This document shows positions 6,838-15,621 of a DNA stretch of 46,140 nucleotides, one piece after another (position 1 is the first letter of the stretch; the number at the start of each line of letters is the position of its first letter). The notes beneath the pieces were generated by a model. The model had not been told where the DNA came from. It ran no database searches and worked only from the letters and a program-made list of their open reading frames with translations. The stretch is from SIG440 sp045648205. GTDB lineage: Bacteria; Bacillota; Clostridia; Monoglobales; Monoglobaceae. The stretch covers positions 1 to 46,140 of the forward strand of contig JAZRNM010000014.1 in assembly GCA_045648205.1 (NCBI GenBank), given 5' to 3'. A program made the position numbers and the translations under genes.

Positions 6838-8502
6838 ATGAAAAGATCAAAGCGCATAGAGACACTGGATAAAAGACCTGTCAACCTTGACGGTTATATC
6901 AATGAATGGCCGGAAATGGGATTTGTGGCTATGAGTAGCCCATATGATCCAAAGCCATCTATTAAGGTTGAGAATGGACAAATAACAGAGCTTGATGGAA
7001 AACAGCGAAGTGAATTTGATTTCATCGACCAGTTTATTGCGGATTATGCTATAGACATCGAAAGAACAGAACAGTCTATGGCTGTTCCGTCTTTGACTAT
7101 TGCCAAAATGATTGTTGACATCAATGTGTCAAGAAAAGAAGTTGTTGAGGTTGTTTCGGGTATCACTCCTGCCAAAATGGTGGAGGTTATGAATTACCTC
7201 AATGTTGTTGAGCTTATGATGGGTATGCAAAAACTTCGTGCAAGAAAAATCCCGGGAAATCAGGCTCACATAACAAACCTCAAAGATGACCCCGTTCAAT
7301 TGGCTGCAGACGGTGCTGAAGGCGCTTATCGTGGTTTTGCAGAAGAAGAAACAACCATGGGTGTTGCAAGATATGCACCGCTCAGTGCGATTGCTTTGCT
7401 GATTGGTTCACAGGTTGGAAGACCCGGCGTTTTGACACAGTGTTCTGCTGAAGAAGCAACAGAACTGGAACTTGGTATCAGAGGTCTTACCACATATGCT
7501 GAAACATTGTCTGTTTATGGAACGGAGAATGTGTTTGTTGATGGTGACGATACTCCTTATTCAAAGGCGTTTTTGAATTCGGCTTATGCTTCAAGAGGTT
7601 TGAAAGTCAGATTTACATCAGGTGCAGGCTCAGAAGTTTTGATGGGCAGCAGTGAGAAAAAATCAATGCTTTACTTAGAGTGCAGATGCTTGTACGTGAC
7701 AAAGGGTGCGGGAAGCCAGGGTATTCAAAATGGTTCTGTAAGCTGTATTGGTGTTCCCGGTGCTGTTCCTGCCGGTATTCGTGAAGTTATCGCAGAAAAC
7801 CTGGTTGCAGCTTTGTTGGGACTTGAGTGTGCATCTTCAAACGACCAGAGTTTTTCAAATTCTGACATGAGAAGAACTGCAAGAACAATGCTGCAATTCT
7901 TGCCCGGTACAGACTTTATTTTCTCAGGCTATGCGGCTGAACCAAACTATGACAATATGTTTGCGGGTTCAAACTTTGATGCTGAAGATTTTGATGACTA
8001 CAATGTTCTGCAGAGAGATATGCAGGTGGATGGTGGTCTCAGACCGGTTACAGAAGAAGAAGTAATCCGTGTCAGAAACAAAGCGGCAAGAGCTGTTCAG
8101 GCAGTGTTCAGAAACCTGGGATTGTCTCCTGTTACTGACGAACAGGTTGAAAAAGTTACTTATGCACACGGAAGCAAGGACACTCCGGCAAGAGATGTAA
8201 CTGCAGACCTTATGGCGGCAGAAGATGTGCTGAAACGTGGCATCACAGGTGTTGATGTTGTTAAGGCACTTGCAGAATCCGGATTTGAGGATATTGCTGA
8301 TAATGTTTTGAGTATGCTGAAACAGAGAGTTGTAGGTGACTATATGCAAACATCTGCAATTTTAGATAAAGACTTTAATGTTTTATCAGGTGTAAACACA
8401 CCGAATGACTATATGGGCCCCGGTACGGGATACCGTGTGGAAGGCAGCCGATGGGAAGAAATTAAAAGAATTCCTCATATTATCAATCCTCAGGATATAT
8501 AA
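6838..8502 (+). CDS. pduC: B12-dependent diol/glycerol dehydratase, large (alpha) subunit
   Basis: 554 residues, full length. The ATG at 6838 is chosen because ttaggaga precedes it and the protein then begins MKRSKRIETLDKRPVN, as in the family; the ATG at 6769 would add 23 unrelated residues. The enzyme converts 1,2-propanediol or glycerol to an aldehyde plus water by a radical mechanism using adenosylcobalamin; the alpha subunit is the TIM barrel holding substrate and a metal ion. Long conserved blocks are visible, including DPKPSIKVENG, ITPAKMVEVMN, RYAPLSAIALLIGSQVGRPG, ASSNDQSFSNSDMRRTAR and YDNMFAGSNFDAEDFDDYN. First gene of the operon. Diol and glycerol dehydratases cannot be told apart with confidence from the sequence alone. 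Confidence 0.96.
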   Translation: MKRSKRIETLDKRPVNLDGYINEWPEMGFVAMSSPYDPKPSIKVENGQITELDGKQRSEFDFIDQFIADYAIDIERTEQSMAVPSLTIAKMIVDINVSRKEVVEVVSGITPAKMVEVMNYLNVVELMMGMQKLRARKIPGNQAHITNLKDDPVQLAADGAEGAYRGFAEEETTMGVARYAPLSAIALLIGSQVGRPGVLTQCSAEEATELELGIRGLTTYAETLSVYGTENVFVDGDDTPYSKAFLNSAYASRGLKVRFTSGAGSEVLMGSSEKKSMLYLECRCLYVTKGAGSQGIQNGSVSCIGVPGAVPAGIREVIAENLVAALLGLECASSNDQSFSNSDMRRTARTMLQFLPGTDFIFSGYAAEPNYDNMFAGSNFDAEDFDDYNVLQRDMQVDGGLRPVTEEEVIRVRNKAARAVQAVFRNLGLSPVTDEQVEKVTYAHGSKDTPARDVTADLMAAEDVLKRGITGVDVVKALAESGFEDIADNVLSMLKQRVVGDYMQTSAILDKDFNVLSGVNTPNDYMGPGTGYRVEGSRWEEIKRIPHIINPQDI

Positions 8503-8514
8503 GGAGAAAACGTT

Positions 8515-9192
8515 ATGCAATATAGTGAAGAATTAATAAAGAAAATTACAGAAATAGTTGCAAGTGAGCTGAAACTTGTTGAAGAAAGAAAAGCAGGTCA
8601 GGCTCCGTCAAACACACCAATAATGGCAGGGCGTGACAGAATAAACGAAGTCAAGTCGGATTATTCTTCATATCCAAAAGCTAGCAAGGGAACAAACCCC
8701 AAAGAAATAGTTGTTGGTGTGGGCGCAGCATTCCAGAGAGAAATCAAGAGAACAATTTGTGACCTTTCTTTGGACGATGTTTTGAGAAATGTAAAGGCTG
8801 GTATTGAAGAAGAAGGTATGGTTGCCCGGATTGTGAAAATTCTTGATACCTCAGATGTGTGCTTTATGGCTTTGGAAGCTGCAAAGCTTTCGGGTTCGGG
8901 AATTGGTGTTGGAATTCAGTCAAAGGGTACAACAGTAATTCATCAGAAGGATTTGTATCCGCTTTCCAACCTTGAATTGTTCCCACAGGCACCGCTTATG
9001 ACATTGGAAACATACAGACAGATAGGAAAGAATGCAGCCAAGTATGTTAAGGGTGAGCAGGTTGTGCCGATTCCGTGCACAAATGATCCTATGTCAAGAC
9101 CTAAATATCAGGTTAAGGCTGCTCTGATGCATATTGCAGAAACAGAGCAGTTGGATCCTGAGGTAGGAATAATCGAATGGGAGGGGAAATAA
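8515..9192 (+). CDS. pduD: B12-dependent diol/glycerol dehydratase, medium (beta) subunit
   Basis: 225 residues; ATG 8515 with aaggaga upstream, 12 bases after pduC. The core (from about residue 60) has the family blocks LSGSGIGVGIQSKGTTVIHQ and SNLELFPQAPLMTLETYRQIGKNAAKY and forms part of the cobalamin pocket. The N-terminus is long: an amphipathic helix MQYSEELIKKITEIVASELK, then a Pro/Asn-rich linker. This resembles the PduD extension that targets diol dehydratase into microcompartments and is absent from soluble glycerol dehydratases. No shell genes are in this window. Confidence 0.95.
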   Translation: MQYSEELIKKITEIVASELKLVEERKAGQAPSNTPIMAGRDRINEVKSDYSSYPKASKGTNPKEIVVGVGAAFQREIKRTICDLSLDDVLRNVKAGIEEEGMVARIVKILDTSDVCFMALEAAKLSGSGIGVGIQSKGTTVIHQKDLYPLSNLELFPQAPLMTLETYRQIGKNAAKYVKGEQVVPIPCTNDPMSRPKYQVKAALMHIAETEQLDPEVGIIEWEGK

Positions 9193-9194
9193 CA

Positions 9195-9587
9195 ATGCAA
9201 TACCCATTGGGAGTACATCATAAGGATAGTATAACTTCAAAAACAGGTAAGAAACTGACTGACATTACTTTGGATGAAGTGATGAAGGGTCATGTTTCTT
9301 CAAATGATATAAAGATTTCAAAAGAAACTCTGAAGGCTCAGGGGCAGGTTGCCAAAGAAAACGGCAATGCTCCGATGGAAAAGAACTTTGAAAGAGCTGC
9401 AGAACTTGTTGACGTTCCGGATGACGTTATTTTGAAAATGTATGACAAGCTTCGCCCAAATCGTTCTACCAAACTGGAACTTGTGATGATGGCAAAAGAG
9501 CTTGTTGAAAAGTATGATGCAAAGAACTGTGCAAAGCTTGTTTTAGAAGCAGCAGAAGTGTATGAAAAGAGAGGAATTTTGCTTTAA
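9195..9587 (+). CDS. pduE: B12-dependent diol/glycerol dehydratase, small (gamma) subunit
   Basis: 130 residues from ATG 9195, which has gaggggaa upstream; the in-frame ATG at 9177 lies inside pduD and has no such site. Family blocks include NFERAAELVDVPDDVILKMY and LRPNRSTKLELVMMAKELVE. At 130 residues it lacks the N-terminal extension of Klebsiella diol dehydratase PduE (about 170 residues) and is closer in size to glycerol dehydratase gamma subunits. The stop codon overlaps the next start by one base (TAATG). Confidence 0.95.
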   Translation: MQYPLGVHHKDSITSKTGKKLTDITLDEVMKGHVSSNDIKISKETLKAQGQVAKENGNAPMEKNFERAAELVDVPDDVILKMYDKLRPNRSTKLELVMMAKELVEKYDAKNCAKLVLEAAEVYEKRGILL

Positions 9588-11389
9588 TGTATGTTGCGGG
9601 TGTAGATATTGGTAATTCCACAACTGAAGTATGCATCGGTCAGATTGCCTTGGACAACAAGGTGGTCTTTTTGGCGAGCACTTCTTGCCCGACAACGGGA
9701 ACAAAAGGAACTATCGAGAATACACACGCAATAAAATCAGCTCTCAAAGAAGCTATGAGCAAAATCGGCAAGGAAATATCCGACCTTGATTTAATCAGAT
9801 TAAATGAGGCAGCGCCGGTTATTGGCGACACTGCCATGGAAACGCTCACTGAAACGATTATTACGGACTCTTCAATGATAGGTCACAACCCATCCACCCC
9901 TGCAGGCTTTGGTCAGGCTGTGGGAGAGGTGCTGCTCCTTAATGATGTTTCAAATGTGCAGGAGGGAAAGCCGTATATTCTTGCTGTGCCGAAAGAATAT
10001 CCTTATGAAGCAGTGGCGGAAGTTATAAATGAAATTTCGAAAAAGATTGATATAGTTGGTGTTATTCTTCAGGCCGATGAGGCTGTTTTGGTTGAAAACA
10101 GATTGACAAAGAAAATCCCTATTGTGGATGAAGTGGCACGAATTGATAAACTTCCGGGCGGTGTTCTTGCGGCTATTGAAGTTGCAGTTCCCGGTCAGAC
10201 GATCAGAATGCTTTCAAATCCATATGGAATAGCAACTTTGCTTGGACTGAATGCAGAAGAAACACGAATGATAACACCAATTGCAAAGAGCCTTATAGGA
10301 AAAAGAAGTGCTGTGGTGCTAAAAACTGCCGGAGGAAATGTTCAGGAAAATGTACTTCCTGCCGGAGATATATATTTGAAAGCTGAATACGGTGGAAATG
10401 TGAACATCGATGAAGGCGCCGAGAAGATAATGGATGCGGTAAAAAAAGCCGGGAACATTCAGGATATTCTGGGACAGACCGGAACCAATATTGGAAATAT
10501 GTTTGAAAAAATCCGCAGTGGTATGAAACAGGTAGACGGAACCGAAGAACAGGTGCGTATCACGGATATTCTCGCTGTTGACACAATGGCTCCCGTTTTG
10601 ATATCAGGTGCATTGGCAGGAGAAACTTGTCTTGAGAAGGCTGTGGGTGTTGCAGCAATGGTGAAAACCCAACAGCTTCCGATGCAGAAAATCGCTCAAA
10701 AGCTGCAGGAAGATTTGAATGTGAGTGTTGTTGTTGCGGGTGTTGAGGCTGTTATGGCAAGTCTGGGTGCACTCACAACTCCTGGCACAAAGCTTCCCCT
10801 TGCTATTGTTGATATGGGTGGCGGCTCAACCGATGCGGCTGTTGTCACAGAAAATGGTGAAATTGAAATTACTCACAAGGCAGGAGCGGGCGAGCTTGTT
10901 TCTATGTTGATACAAACCGAACTTGGCCTTGGTGACAGACATATTGCAGAACAAATCAAGAAATATCCCCTGGCAAAAGTGGAAAGCCTTTTCCATATGC
11001 GTATGGAAAATGGTCAGATTACATTTGTGGAGGATTCGATTGACCCGAGATTTTATGGCAGAGTTGTTCTTCTGACTGAAAATGGATTGATTCGGATTGA
11101 AGAAGACATTCCTATGGAAAAAATTGTTCAGGTTCGTCGCGAGGTTAAGCAAAAGGTGTTTATAACCAATGCTATACGCGCTTTGGAAGAGGTTGCTCCG
11201 CAACACAATTTGAAGAAAATTTCCAATGTTGTGTTGGTTGGCGGTTCAGCGATGGATTTTGAAATTCCGGAAATGCTGATGGAAGAATTTGCAAAGTATA
11301 TGATAGTTTGTGGCAGAGGTAACATTCGCGGAAGTGAAGGCCCGAGAAACGCAGTTGCTACAGGCTTGGTGCTTTCCTACAGAAAATAA
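9587..11389 (+). CDS. pduG: Diol/glycerol dehydratase reactivase, large subunit
   Basis: 600 residues, the usual size (about 605). The ATG at 9587 overlaps the pduE stop, indicating translational coupling. This ATPase exchanges damaged cobalamin on inactivated dehydratase. The Hsp70/actin-like fold shows in MYVAGVDIGNSTTEVCIG at the N-terminus, LPLAIVDMGGGSTDAAVV (about residues 404-421), and VVLVGGSAMDFEIPEMLME near the C-terminus. The adjacent pduH encodes its partner. Equivalent to DdrA/DhaF in other nomenclature. Confidence 0.95.
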   Translation: MYVAGVDIGNSTTEVCIGQIALDNKVVFLASTSCPTTGTKGTIENTHAIKSALKEAMSKIGKEISDLDLIRLNEAAPVIGDTAMETLTETIITDSSMIGHNPSTPAGFGQAVGEVLLLNDVSNVQEGKPYILAVPKEYPYEAVAEVINEISKKIDIVGVILQADEAVLVENRLTKKIPIVDEVARIDKLPGGVLAAIEVAVPGQTIRMLSNPYGIATLLGLNAEETRMITPIAKSLIGKRSAVVLKTAGGNVQENVLPAGDIYLKAEYGGNVNIDEGAEKIMDAVKKAGNIQDILGQTGTNIGNMFEKIRSGMKQVDGTEEQVRITDILAVDTMAPVLISGALAGETCLEKAVGVAAMVKTQQLPMQKIAQKLQEDLNVSVVVAGVEAVMASLGALTTPGTKLPLAIVDMGGGSTDAAVVTENGEIEITHKAGAGELVSMLIQTELGLGDRHIAEQIKKYPLAKVESLFHMRMENGQITFVEDSIDPRFYGRVVLLTENGLIRIEEDIPMEKIVQVRREVKQKVFITNAIRALEEVAPQHNLKKISNVVLVGGSAMDFEIPEMLMEEFAKYMIVCGRGNIRGSEGPRNAVATGLVLSYRK

Positions 11390-11410
11390 TATTAAAAGGA
11401 AGTTAAGAAA

Positions 11411-11740
11411 ATGATAGCGAGCAGACCTTCTATTTATATATATGTTAATAATCCCGACAAAGAGTTGCTTCGTGAAGTATACTCCGGGATAGAAGAAGAA
11501 GGCGTGTTCTATGAAATAATAGAGCGAAGTGAAGTTGAACCGAGCAGGCTTGCTTTTGATGCTGCAAATGATTCAATGCTTGGCTCCGGTGTGGGAATTT
11601 CAGGGCAGTTGGTGGCACTCCAGATTCGCGGAGTGAGGTATGGCAAGAATGTGGAAGAATATGAATATCCAACACCTGAACAAAGCAGGATGATTGGTGC
11701 AAACAGTGCAAGAGCAATAAAAAAACAAGCATTTAAGTAG
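11411..11740 (+). CDS. pduH: Diol/glycerol dehydratase reactivase, small subunit
   Basis: 109 residues; ATG 11411 with aaaggaag upstream, 21 bases after pduG. The fold is like that of the dehydratase beta subunit, which lets the reactivase swap subunits with the enzyme; the shared pattern DAANDSMLGSGVGISGQLVALQ parallels LSGSGIGVGIQSKG of PduD. Slightly shorter than enterobacterial PduH (about 125 residues). Confidence 0.92.
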   Translation: MIASRPSIYIYVNNPDKELLREVYSGIEEEGVFYEIIERSEVEPSRLAFDAANDSMLGSGVGISGQLVALQIRGVRYGKNVEEYEYPTPEQSRMIGANSARAIKKQAFK

Positions 11741-11755
11741 AAAGGATTATCTGTT

Positions 11756-12256
11756 ATGGGAATTTACACAAAGACAGGCGACAACGGAACAACTTCGTTG
11801 CTTAATAATGCGCGTGTTCCCAAGTTTGATGAGAGAGTCGAGCTTATGGGTAATATAGATGAGCTTAACAGTCAGTTGGGGCTTGTTAAGGTTCTTATGT
11901 GTGAAAAAGGTACAGAGAACATAGAAACCATCCAAAAAGATTTGATGAAGATTATGTCAGGAATTGCCGACTCGTCAAATGCAAATTACAGAGTTAGCGA
12001 TGAAATGATAGATGCTCTGGAGCAAAAGATAGACAAGACAGAGAGTCTTTTCCCCAGAGAACATAAGTTTGTTTTGTATGGTGGCAGTGAGGCATCAGCC
12101 CGCATAGATGTTGCAAGAGCTGTTGCCCGCAGAGTTGAAAGACGTTTTTGCAAGGTGAAACAGATATATGGTGCCGATAAAAAAGCGATAATGTATATCA
12201 ATCGTTTGTCGGATTATCTGTATGTCCTTGCAAGATATGTGGATTACAATGCTTAA
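11756..12256 (+). CDS. pduO: PduO-type ATP:cob(I)alamin adenosyltransferase
   Basis: 166 residues; ATG 11756 with aaaggatt upstream. It transfers the adenosyl group of ATP to cob(I)alamin, making the cofactor used by the dehydratase. Diagnostic motifs are YTKTGDNGTTSL at the N-terminus (ATP binding), the arginine cluster VARAVARRVERR and NRLSDYLYVLARY near the end. It has the core domain only, without the C-terminal domain of enterobacterial PduO. Last gene of the operon; its context gives a complete make-use-repair set for coenzyme B12. Confidence 0.93.
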   Translation: MGIYTKTGDNGTTSLLNNARVPKFDERVELMGNIDELNSQLGLVKVLMCEKGTENIETIQKDLMKIMSGIADSSNANYRVSDEMIDALEQKIDKTESLFPREHKFVLYGGSEASARIDVARAVARRVERRFCKVKQIYGADKKAIMYINRLSDYLYVLARYVDYNA

Positions 12257-12265
12257 AAACATATT

Positions 12266-12299
12266 AAAATCCCCGCTTTTTGAAAAGCGGGGATTTTTT
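12266..12299. terminator. Bidirectional terminator between the pdu and pfl operons
   Basis: Stem aaatccccgcttt/aaagcggggattt with a short loop and T/A runs on both sides. It sits between two convergent operons and touches the pflA stop codon. Confidence 0.92.
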
Positions 12300-13018
12300 C
12301 ATTTCTTTTGAAGTTTTTCATTTACAAATGTCTGCAAGGTATTCAAAGTGTCTTTTGAAAGTGGTTCGGTGTCTGCTAAAGGATTTTTGATATTTAAGTT
12401 TTCGTACTTATAAAAACCCATTGTGTGAAAGCCCAGAAGTTCATATTTTTCAACGCATTTAATATCACAGATTAGCTTCAGGTAGTTTTCAAGCACAGCT
12501 TCATTGTCGTTTATGCCTGGAACAATAACTGTGCGAAGCCACACCCTTTTGTTGATAGAGTCCAGAAATTTCAGCAATTCGAGAGTTCTTGTTATGCTTT
12601 GACCGGTATATTTGCGATAGCTTTCGTCATCCCAGAACTTCAAATCAAGAATGATGAGCTGTGCGTTGCTGAGAATGAATCTGACAGTGTCTGACAGAGG
12701 AACAGAGCCTGAGGTGTCAATGGCATAATTGATTTTTAAAGCAGAAAGCTTCGAAACCACATCTTTCAGAAACTCTGCCTGGAGGAGAGGCTCGCCACCT
12801 GAAAAGGTGACACCGCCCGTTTCCTTGAAGTATGGCTTGTATCTCAAAATCTTTTTCACAAGCTCGTCTGTTTCAACTTCTTGTCCACCCTCTGTCCAGG
12901 TGTCAGGATTGTGGCAATAAGCACATCGAAGATGGCATTTTTGCATAAACACAGCACAGCGGAGACCTTCGCCATCGAGTGCTGCAAGACTTTCAAAAGA
13001 ATGGATATATCCTTTCAT
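12299..13018 (-). CDS. pflA: Pyruvate formate-lyase-activating enzyme (radical SAM)
   Basis: 239 residues. The ATG at 13018 is chosen because aaggtga lies 6 bases before it; a TTG at 13024 would be too close to that site. PflA binds a 4Fe-4S cluster and S-adenosylmethionine and places the glycyl radical on PFL. Visible motifs are KCHLRCAYCHNPDTW (CxxxCxxC cluster site) and TFSGGEPLLQ (SAM-binding GGE). It lies 13 bases after the pflB stop codon in the same operon. Confidence 0.95.
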   Translation of the reverse strand: MKGYIHSFESLAALDGEGLRCAVFMQKCHLRCAYCHNPDTWTEGGQEVETDELVKKILRYKPYFKETGGVTFSGGEPLLQAEFLKDVVSKLSALKINYAIDTSGSVPLSDTVRFILSNAQLIILDLKFWDDESYRKYTGQSITRTLELLKFLDSINKRVWLRTVIVPGINDNEAVLENYLKLICDIKCVEKYELLGFHTMGFYKYENLNIKNPLADTEPLSKDTLNTLQTFVNEKLQKK

Positions 13019-13031
13019 CGCCAATCACCTT

Positions 13032-15257
13032 TTACATTTTTTCGTGGAAGGTTCTTGAGATTACCTCAAGCTGTTTGTCTCGGGTGAGCTTGTTGAAGTT
13101 CACAGCATAACCGCTTACACGAATGGTAAGTGACGGATAGAGTGTGGGGTCATTCATTGCGTCAATAAGCTTCTGACGATTCAGAACGTTGACATTCAGG
13201 TGATGAGCATTCTGTCCGAAGTAACCATCAAGAATATCCACCAGCTTTGCAACTCTGTCTTCTTCATCGCTGCCCAGTGTGTCGGGTGTTATTGAGAAGG
13301 TGTTTGAAATGCCGTCCTGACAGCATTCATAGTTCAGCTTTGCAACAGAGTTGAGGGAAGCCAATGCTCCGTCTGCATCTCTGCCGTGCATTGGATTTGC
13401 TCCCGGCGCAAAGGGAACACCAGCTTTTCTTCCGTCTGGAGTTGCGCCTGTTTTCTTTCCGTATACAACATTTGAGGTTATTGTCAGGATTGAAAGAGTG
13501 TGAATTGCGTTTCTGTATGTCTTTGTTTTGCAAAGCTCACCATAGAAGAATTCTGTAATCCATTTTGCAATACTATCAACTCTGTCATCATCGTTTCCAT
13601 ATTTGGGGAAGTCACCCTCGATTTTGAAATCAACGATTATTCCACGTTCATCCTTGATTGGTGTTACCTTTGCGTGCATAATTGCACTGAGACTGTCAGC
13701 GAGAACACTGAGACCGCTGATTCCGAAGGCCATAAGGCGTTCGGGCTCGGCATCGTGGAGAGACATCATCAGTCTTTCGTATGCATATCTGTCGTGCATG
13801 TAATGGATGACGTTCATTGTGTTGACATAGAGCTTTGCCATCCAAGCTCCGTATTTTTTGAAAGCTTCACGAACTTCATTATATTGGAGCGGTTTCTCGT
13901 CAAAGATTTTGCCCTCGGGAGCAATCTGTTCGCCATAGATTTCGTCACGACCACCATTGAGTGCCATAAGGAGAACTTTTGCGAGATTACATCTTGCACC
14001 AAAGAACTGCATCTGCTTTCCTGTTTTCATAGCGGAAACACAGCACGCGATGGCATAATCATCACCAAAATCTTTTCGCATAACATCATCATTTTCATAT
14101 TGAATTGAATCTGTATCAATTGATACCTTGGCACAGAACTTCTTGAATTCTTCAGGAAGTGACTGTGACCAAAGCACGGTTATGTTCGGTTCTGCACTTG
14201 GACCAAGGTTATAAAGAGTCTGCAAAAATCTGTAGCAGGTTTTTGTGACCATTGGTCTTCCGTCTTCACCAACTCCTGCAAGGGAACATGTAACCCAAAC
14301 GGGGTCTCCTGCAAACAAATCGTTGTATTCGGGGGTGCGAAGGTGTCTCACAAGGCGCATTTTGAGAACCAAATCATCAATAAGTTCCTGTGCAGAAATT
14401 TCATCAAGTATGCCCTCGTCAAGGTCGCGTTGAATGAATATATCGATGAATGCTGAAATTCTGCCTATGCTGTTTGCGGCACCATTTTGTTCTTTAACAG
14501 CACCAAGATAACCGAAATAGAGCCACTGAATTGCTTCTTTTGCATTTTCTGCAGGGCGGGTTATATCACAGCCATACTCAGCTGCCATAACAACAAGCTG
14601 TTTCATAAATTCGAGTTGTTTTTCAATATCTTCAATGAGTTGGATGTTTTCGGCTGTCATTTCTCTTTCGCTTATTTTCTGTTTGTCAAGCTTGCGCTGC
14701 TCAATCAGATAATCCATTCCGTAAAGAGCAATGCGACGGTAGTCTCCTATGATTCGACCTCGTGCATAAGCATCGGGAAGACCGGTGAGAATTCCGGCGT
14801 GTCTCGCCTTCTTCATTGTGTCAGTATATGCTCGGAAAACCCCGGTGTTGTGGGTCGTACGATACTTAAATTCTGTAGCAACAGTTTCGCCGATTTTGTA
14901 GCCATATGCCTCGCAAGCCTGAACGGCATTTCGATATCCTGCAAAAGGATTAACGGCTCTTTTCAGAGGCTTGTCAGTCTGAAGACCGAGAATTATGTCC
15001 TCTCCCTTTTTGATGTAGCCGGGTTTGTGGGAGAGAAGCGAAGAAACGCAATCGGTGTCAATGTCCAGAACTCCGCCATTTTTATTCTCTTCAATCAAAA
15101 GTTCATCCACACGGGCACGCAAAGATTCGGTTCGTTTTGTTACCCCGCAAAGGAAGGAAGAGTCACCGAGATATGGTGTGTAGTTTTTTTGTATAAAATC
15201 TCTGACGTCAATGGTTTTGCTCCAATTTCCGTCAATAAAGCCTTTGTTGTATTCCAT
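13032..15257 (-). CDS. pflB: Formate C-acetyltransferase (pyruvate formate-lyase)
   Basis: 741 residues. The ATG at 15257 follows aaggagaag; an upstream in-frame ATG would run through the riboswitch terminator. It converts pyruvate and CoA to acetyl-CoA and formate. The catalytic cysteine pair is seen in AIACCVSAM (about residues 404-405) and the glycyl radical site in RVSGYAVNFNKL (Gly near residue 713). Length and motifs fit true PFL (E. coli 759 residues), not the diol dehydratase-type glycyl radical enzymes. Transcription starts from a strong promoter at 15395-15423 and passes a ZTP riboswitch and terminator, so expression should rise when ZMP/ZTP accumulates. Confidence 0.97.
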   Translation of the reverse strand: MEYNKGFIDGNWSKTIDVRDFIQKNYTPYLGDSSFLCGVTKRTESLRARVDELLIEENKNGGVLDIDTDCVSSLLSHKPGYIKKGEDIILGLQTDKPLKRAVNPFAGYRNAVQACEAYGYKIGETVATEFKYRTTHNTGVFRAYTDTMKKARHAGILTGLPDAYARGRIIGDYRRIALYGMDYLIEQRKLDKQKISEREMTAENIQLIEDIEKQLEFMKQLVVMAAEYGCDITRPAENAKEAIQWLYFGYLGAVKEQNGAANSIGRISAFIDIFIQRDLDEGILDEISAQELIDDLVLKMRLVRHLRTPEYNDLFAGDPVWVTCSLAGVGEDGRPMVTKTCYRFLQTLYNLGPSAEPNITVLWSQSLPEEFKKFCAKVSIDTDSIQYENDDVMRKDFGDDYAIACCVSAMKTGKQMQFFGARCNLAKVLLMALNGGRDEIYGEQIAPEGKIFDEKPLQYNEVREAFKKYGAWMAKLYVNTMNVIHYMHDRYAYERLMMSLHDAEPERLMAFGISGLSVLADSLSAIMHAKVTPIKDERGIIVDFKIEGDFPKYGNDDDRVDSIAKWITEFFYGELCKTKTYRNAIHTLSILTITSNVVYGKKTGATPDGRKAGVPFAPGANPMHGRDADGALASLNSVAKLNYECCQDGISNTFSITPDTLGSDEEDRVAKLVDILDGYFGQNAHHLNVNVLNRQKLIDAMNDPTLYPSLTIRVSGYAVNFNKLTRDKQLEVISRTFHEKM

Positions 15258-15273
15258 AATATCTTCTCCTTTC

Positions 15274-15308
15274 AAAATAAAAAGGCATCCCAAAAATATG
15301 AGGATGCC
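15274..15308 (-). terminator. Riboswitch-controlled terminator in the pfl leader
   Basis: On the minus strand ggcatcc (15302-15308) pairs with ggatgcc (15284-15290), followed by tttttatttt. The first arm includes bases of the conserved tgggca at the 3' end of the ZTP aptamer, so ligand binding and terminator formation compete. Confidence 0.88.
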
Positions 15309-15383
15309 CAGACGGTCGACAAATATTCTCTCCTGTTTCCTCATAGTTATCTATGTTCACCGTCAGTTACAGGAAAGTCTTCA
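15303..15383 (-). ncRNA. ZTP (pfl-motif) riboswitch aptamer
   Basis: Read on the minus strand, the leader holds the pfl-motif landmarks: cctgtaactgacggtgaac near the 5' end, a short hairpin catagataactatg, aggaaacaggagag, and the 3' part tcgaccgtctgggca. Pairing of ctgacggt with the accgtc block and the terminal pseudoknot bases fits the known aptamer, which senses the purine intermediates ZMP/ZTP that build up when 10-formyl-tetrahydrofolate is short. A terminator overlaps its 3' end. Control of pflB by this riboswitch is established in other Firmicutes. Boundaries are approximate. Confidence 0.88.
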
Positions 15384-15394
15384 TTTATATTTTA

Positions 15395-15423
15395 AGTATA
15401 CACCCAAAATCTATATTTGTCAA
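15395..15423 (-). promoter_or_regulatory. Sigma-A promoter of the pflBA operon
   Basis: Minus strand: perfect TTGACA (15418-15423), 17-base spacer, TATACT (15395-15400). The predicted transcript starts just before the riboswitch. Confidence 0.88.
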
Positions 15424-15514
15424 ACAAAAAAAAGATAAAATCATATATTTTTGTAATATTTGAATATTTATTTTATTATAGGTAAAAATCTATATGTAAA
15501 TATTCCCAAAAGTC

Positions 15515-15543
15515 TTGCAAAACAGGGCAAATTAGTGTATAAT
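15515..15543 (+). promoter_or_regulatory. Sigma-A promoter of the RNase J gene
   Basis: TTGCAA (15515-15520), 17-base spacer, TATAAT (15538-15543). Confidence 0.8.
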
Positions 15544-15621
15544 ATACCGCAGATGAATGTTTTTAATTAAACATTGATACAGAGCGGTTTATAAAATATT
15601 AAGAAAAACGGAGGATATTTC

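Noticed and set aside
13500..15395. Long plus-strand frames opposite pflB (for example 13500-14108 and 14487-15395)
   Set aside because: They are antisense shadows of the PFL coding sequence with no start signals; the minus-strand protein is fully conserved.
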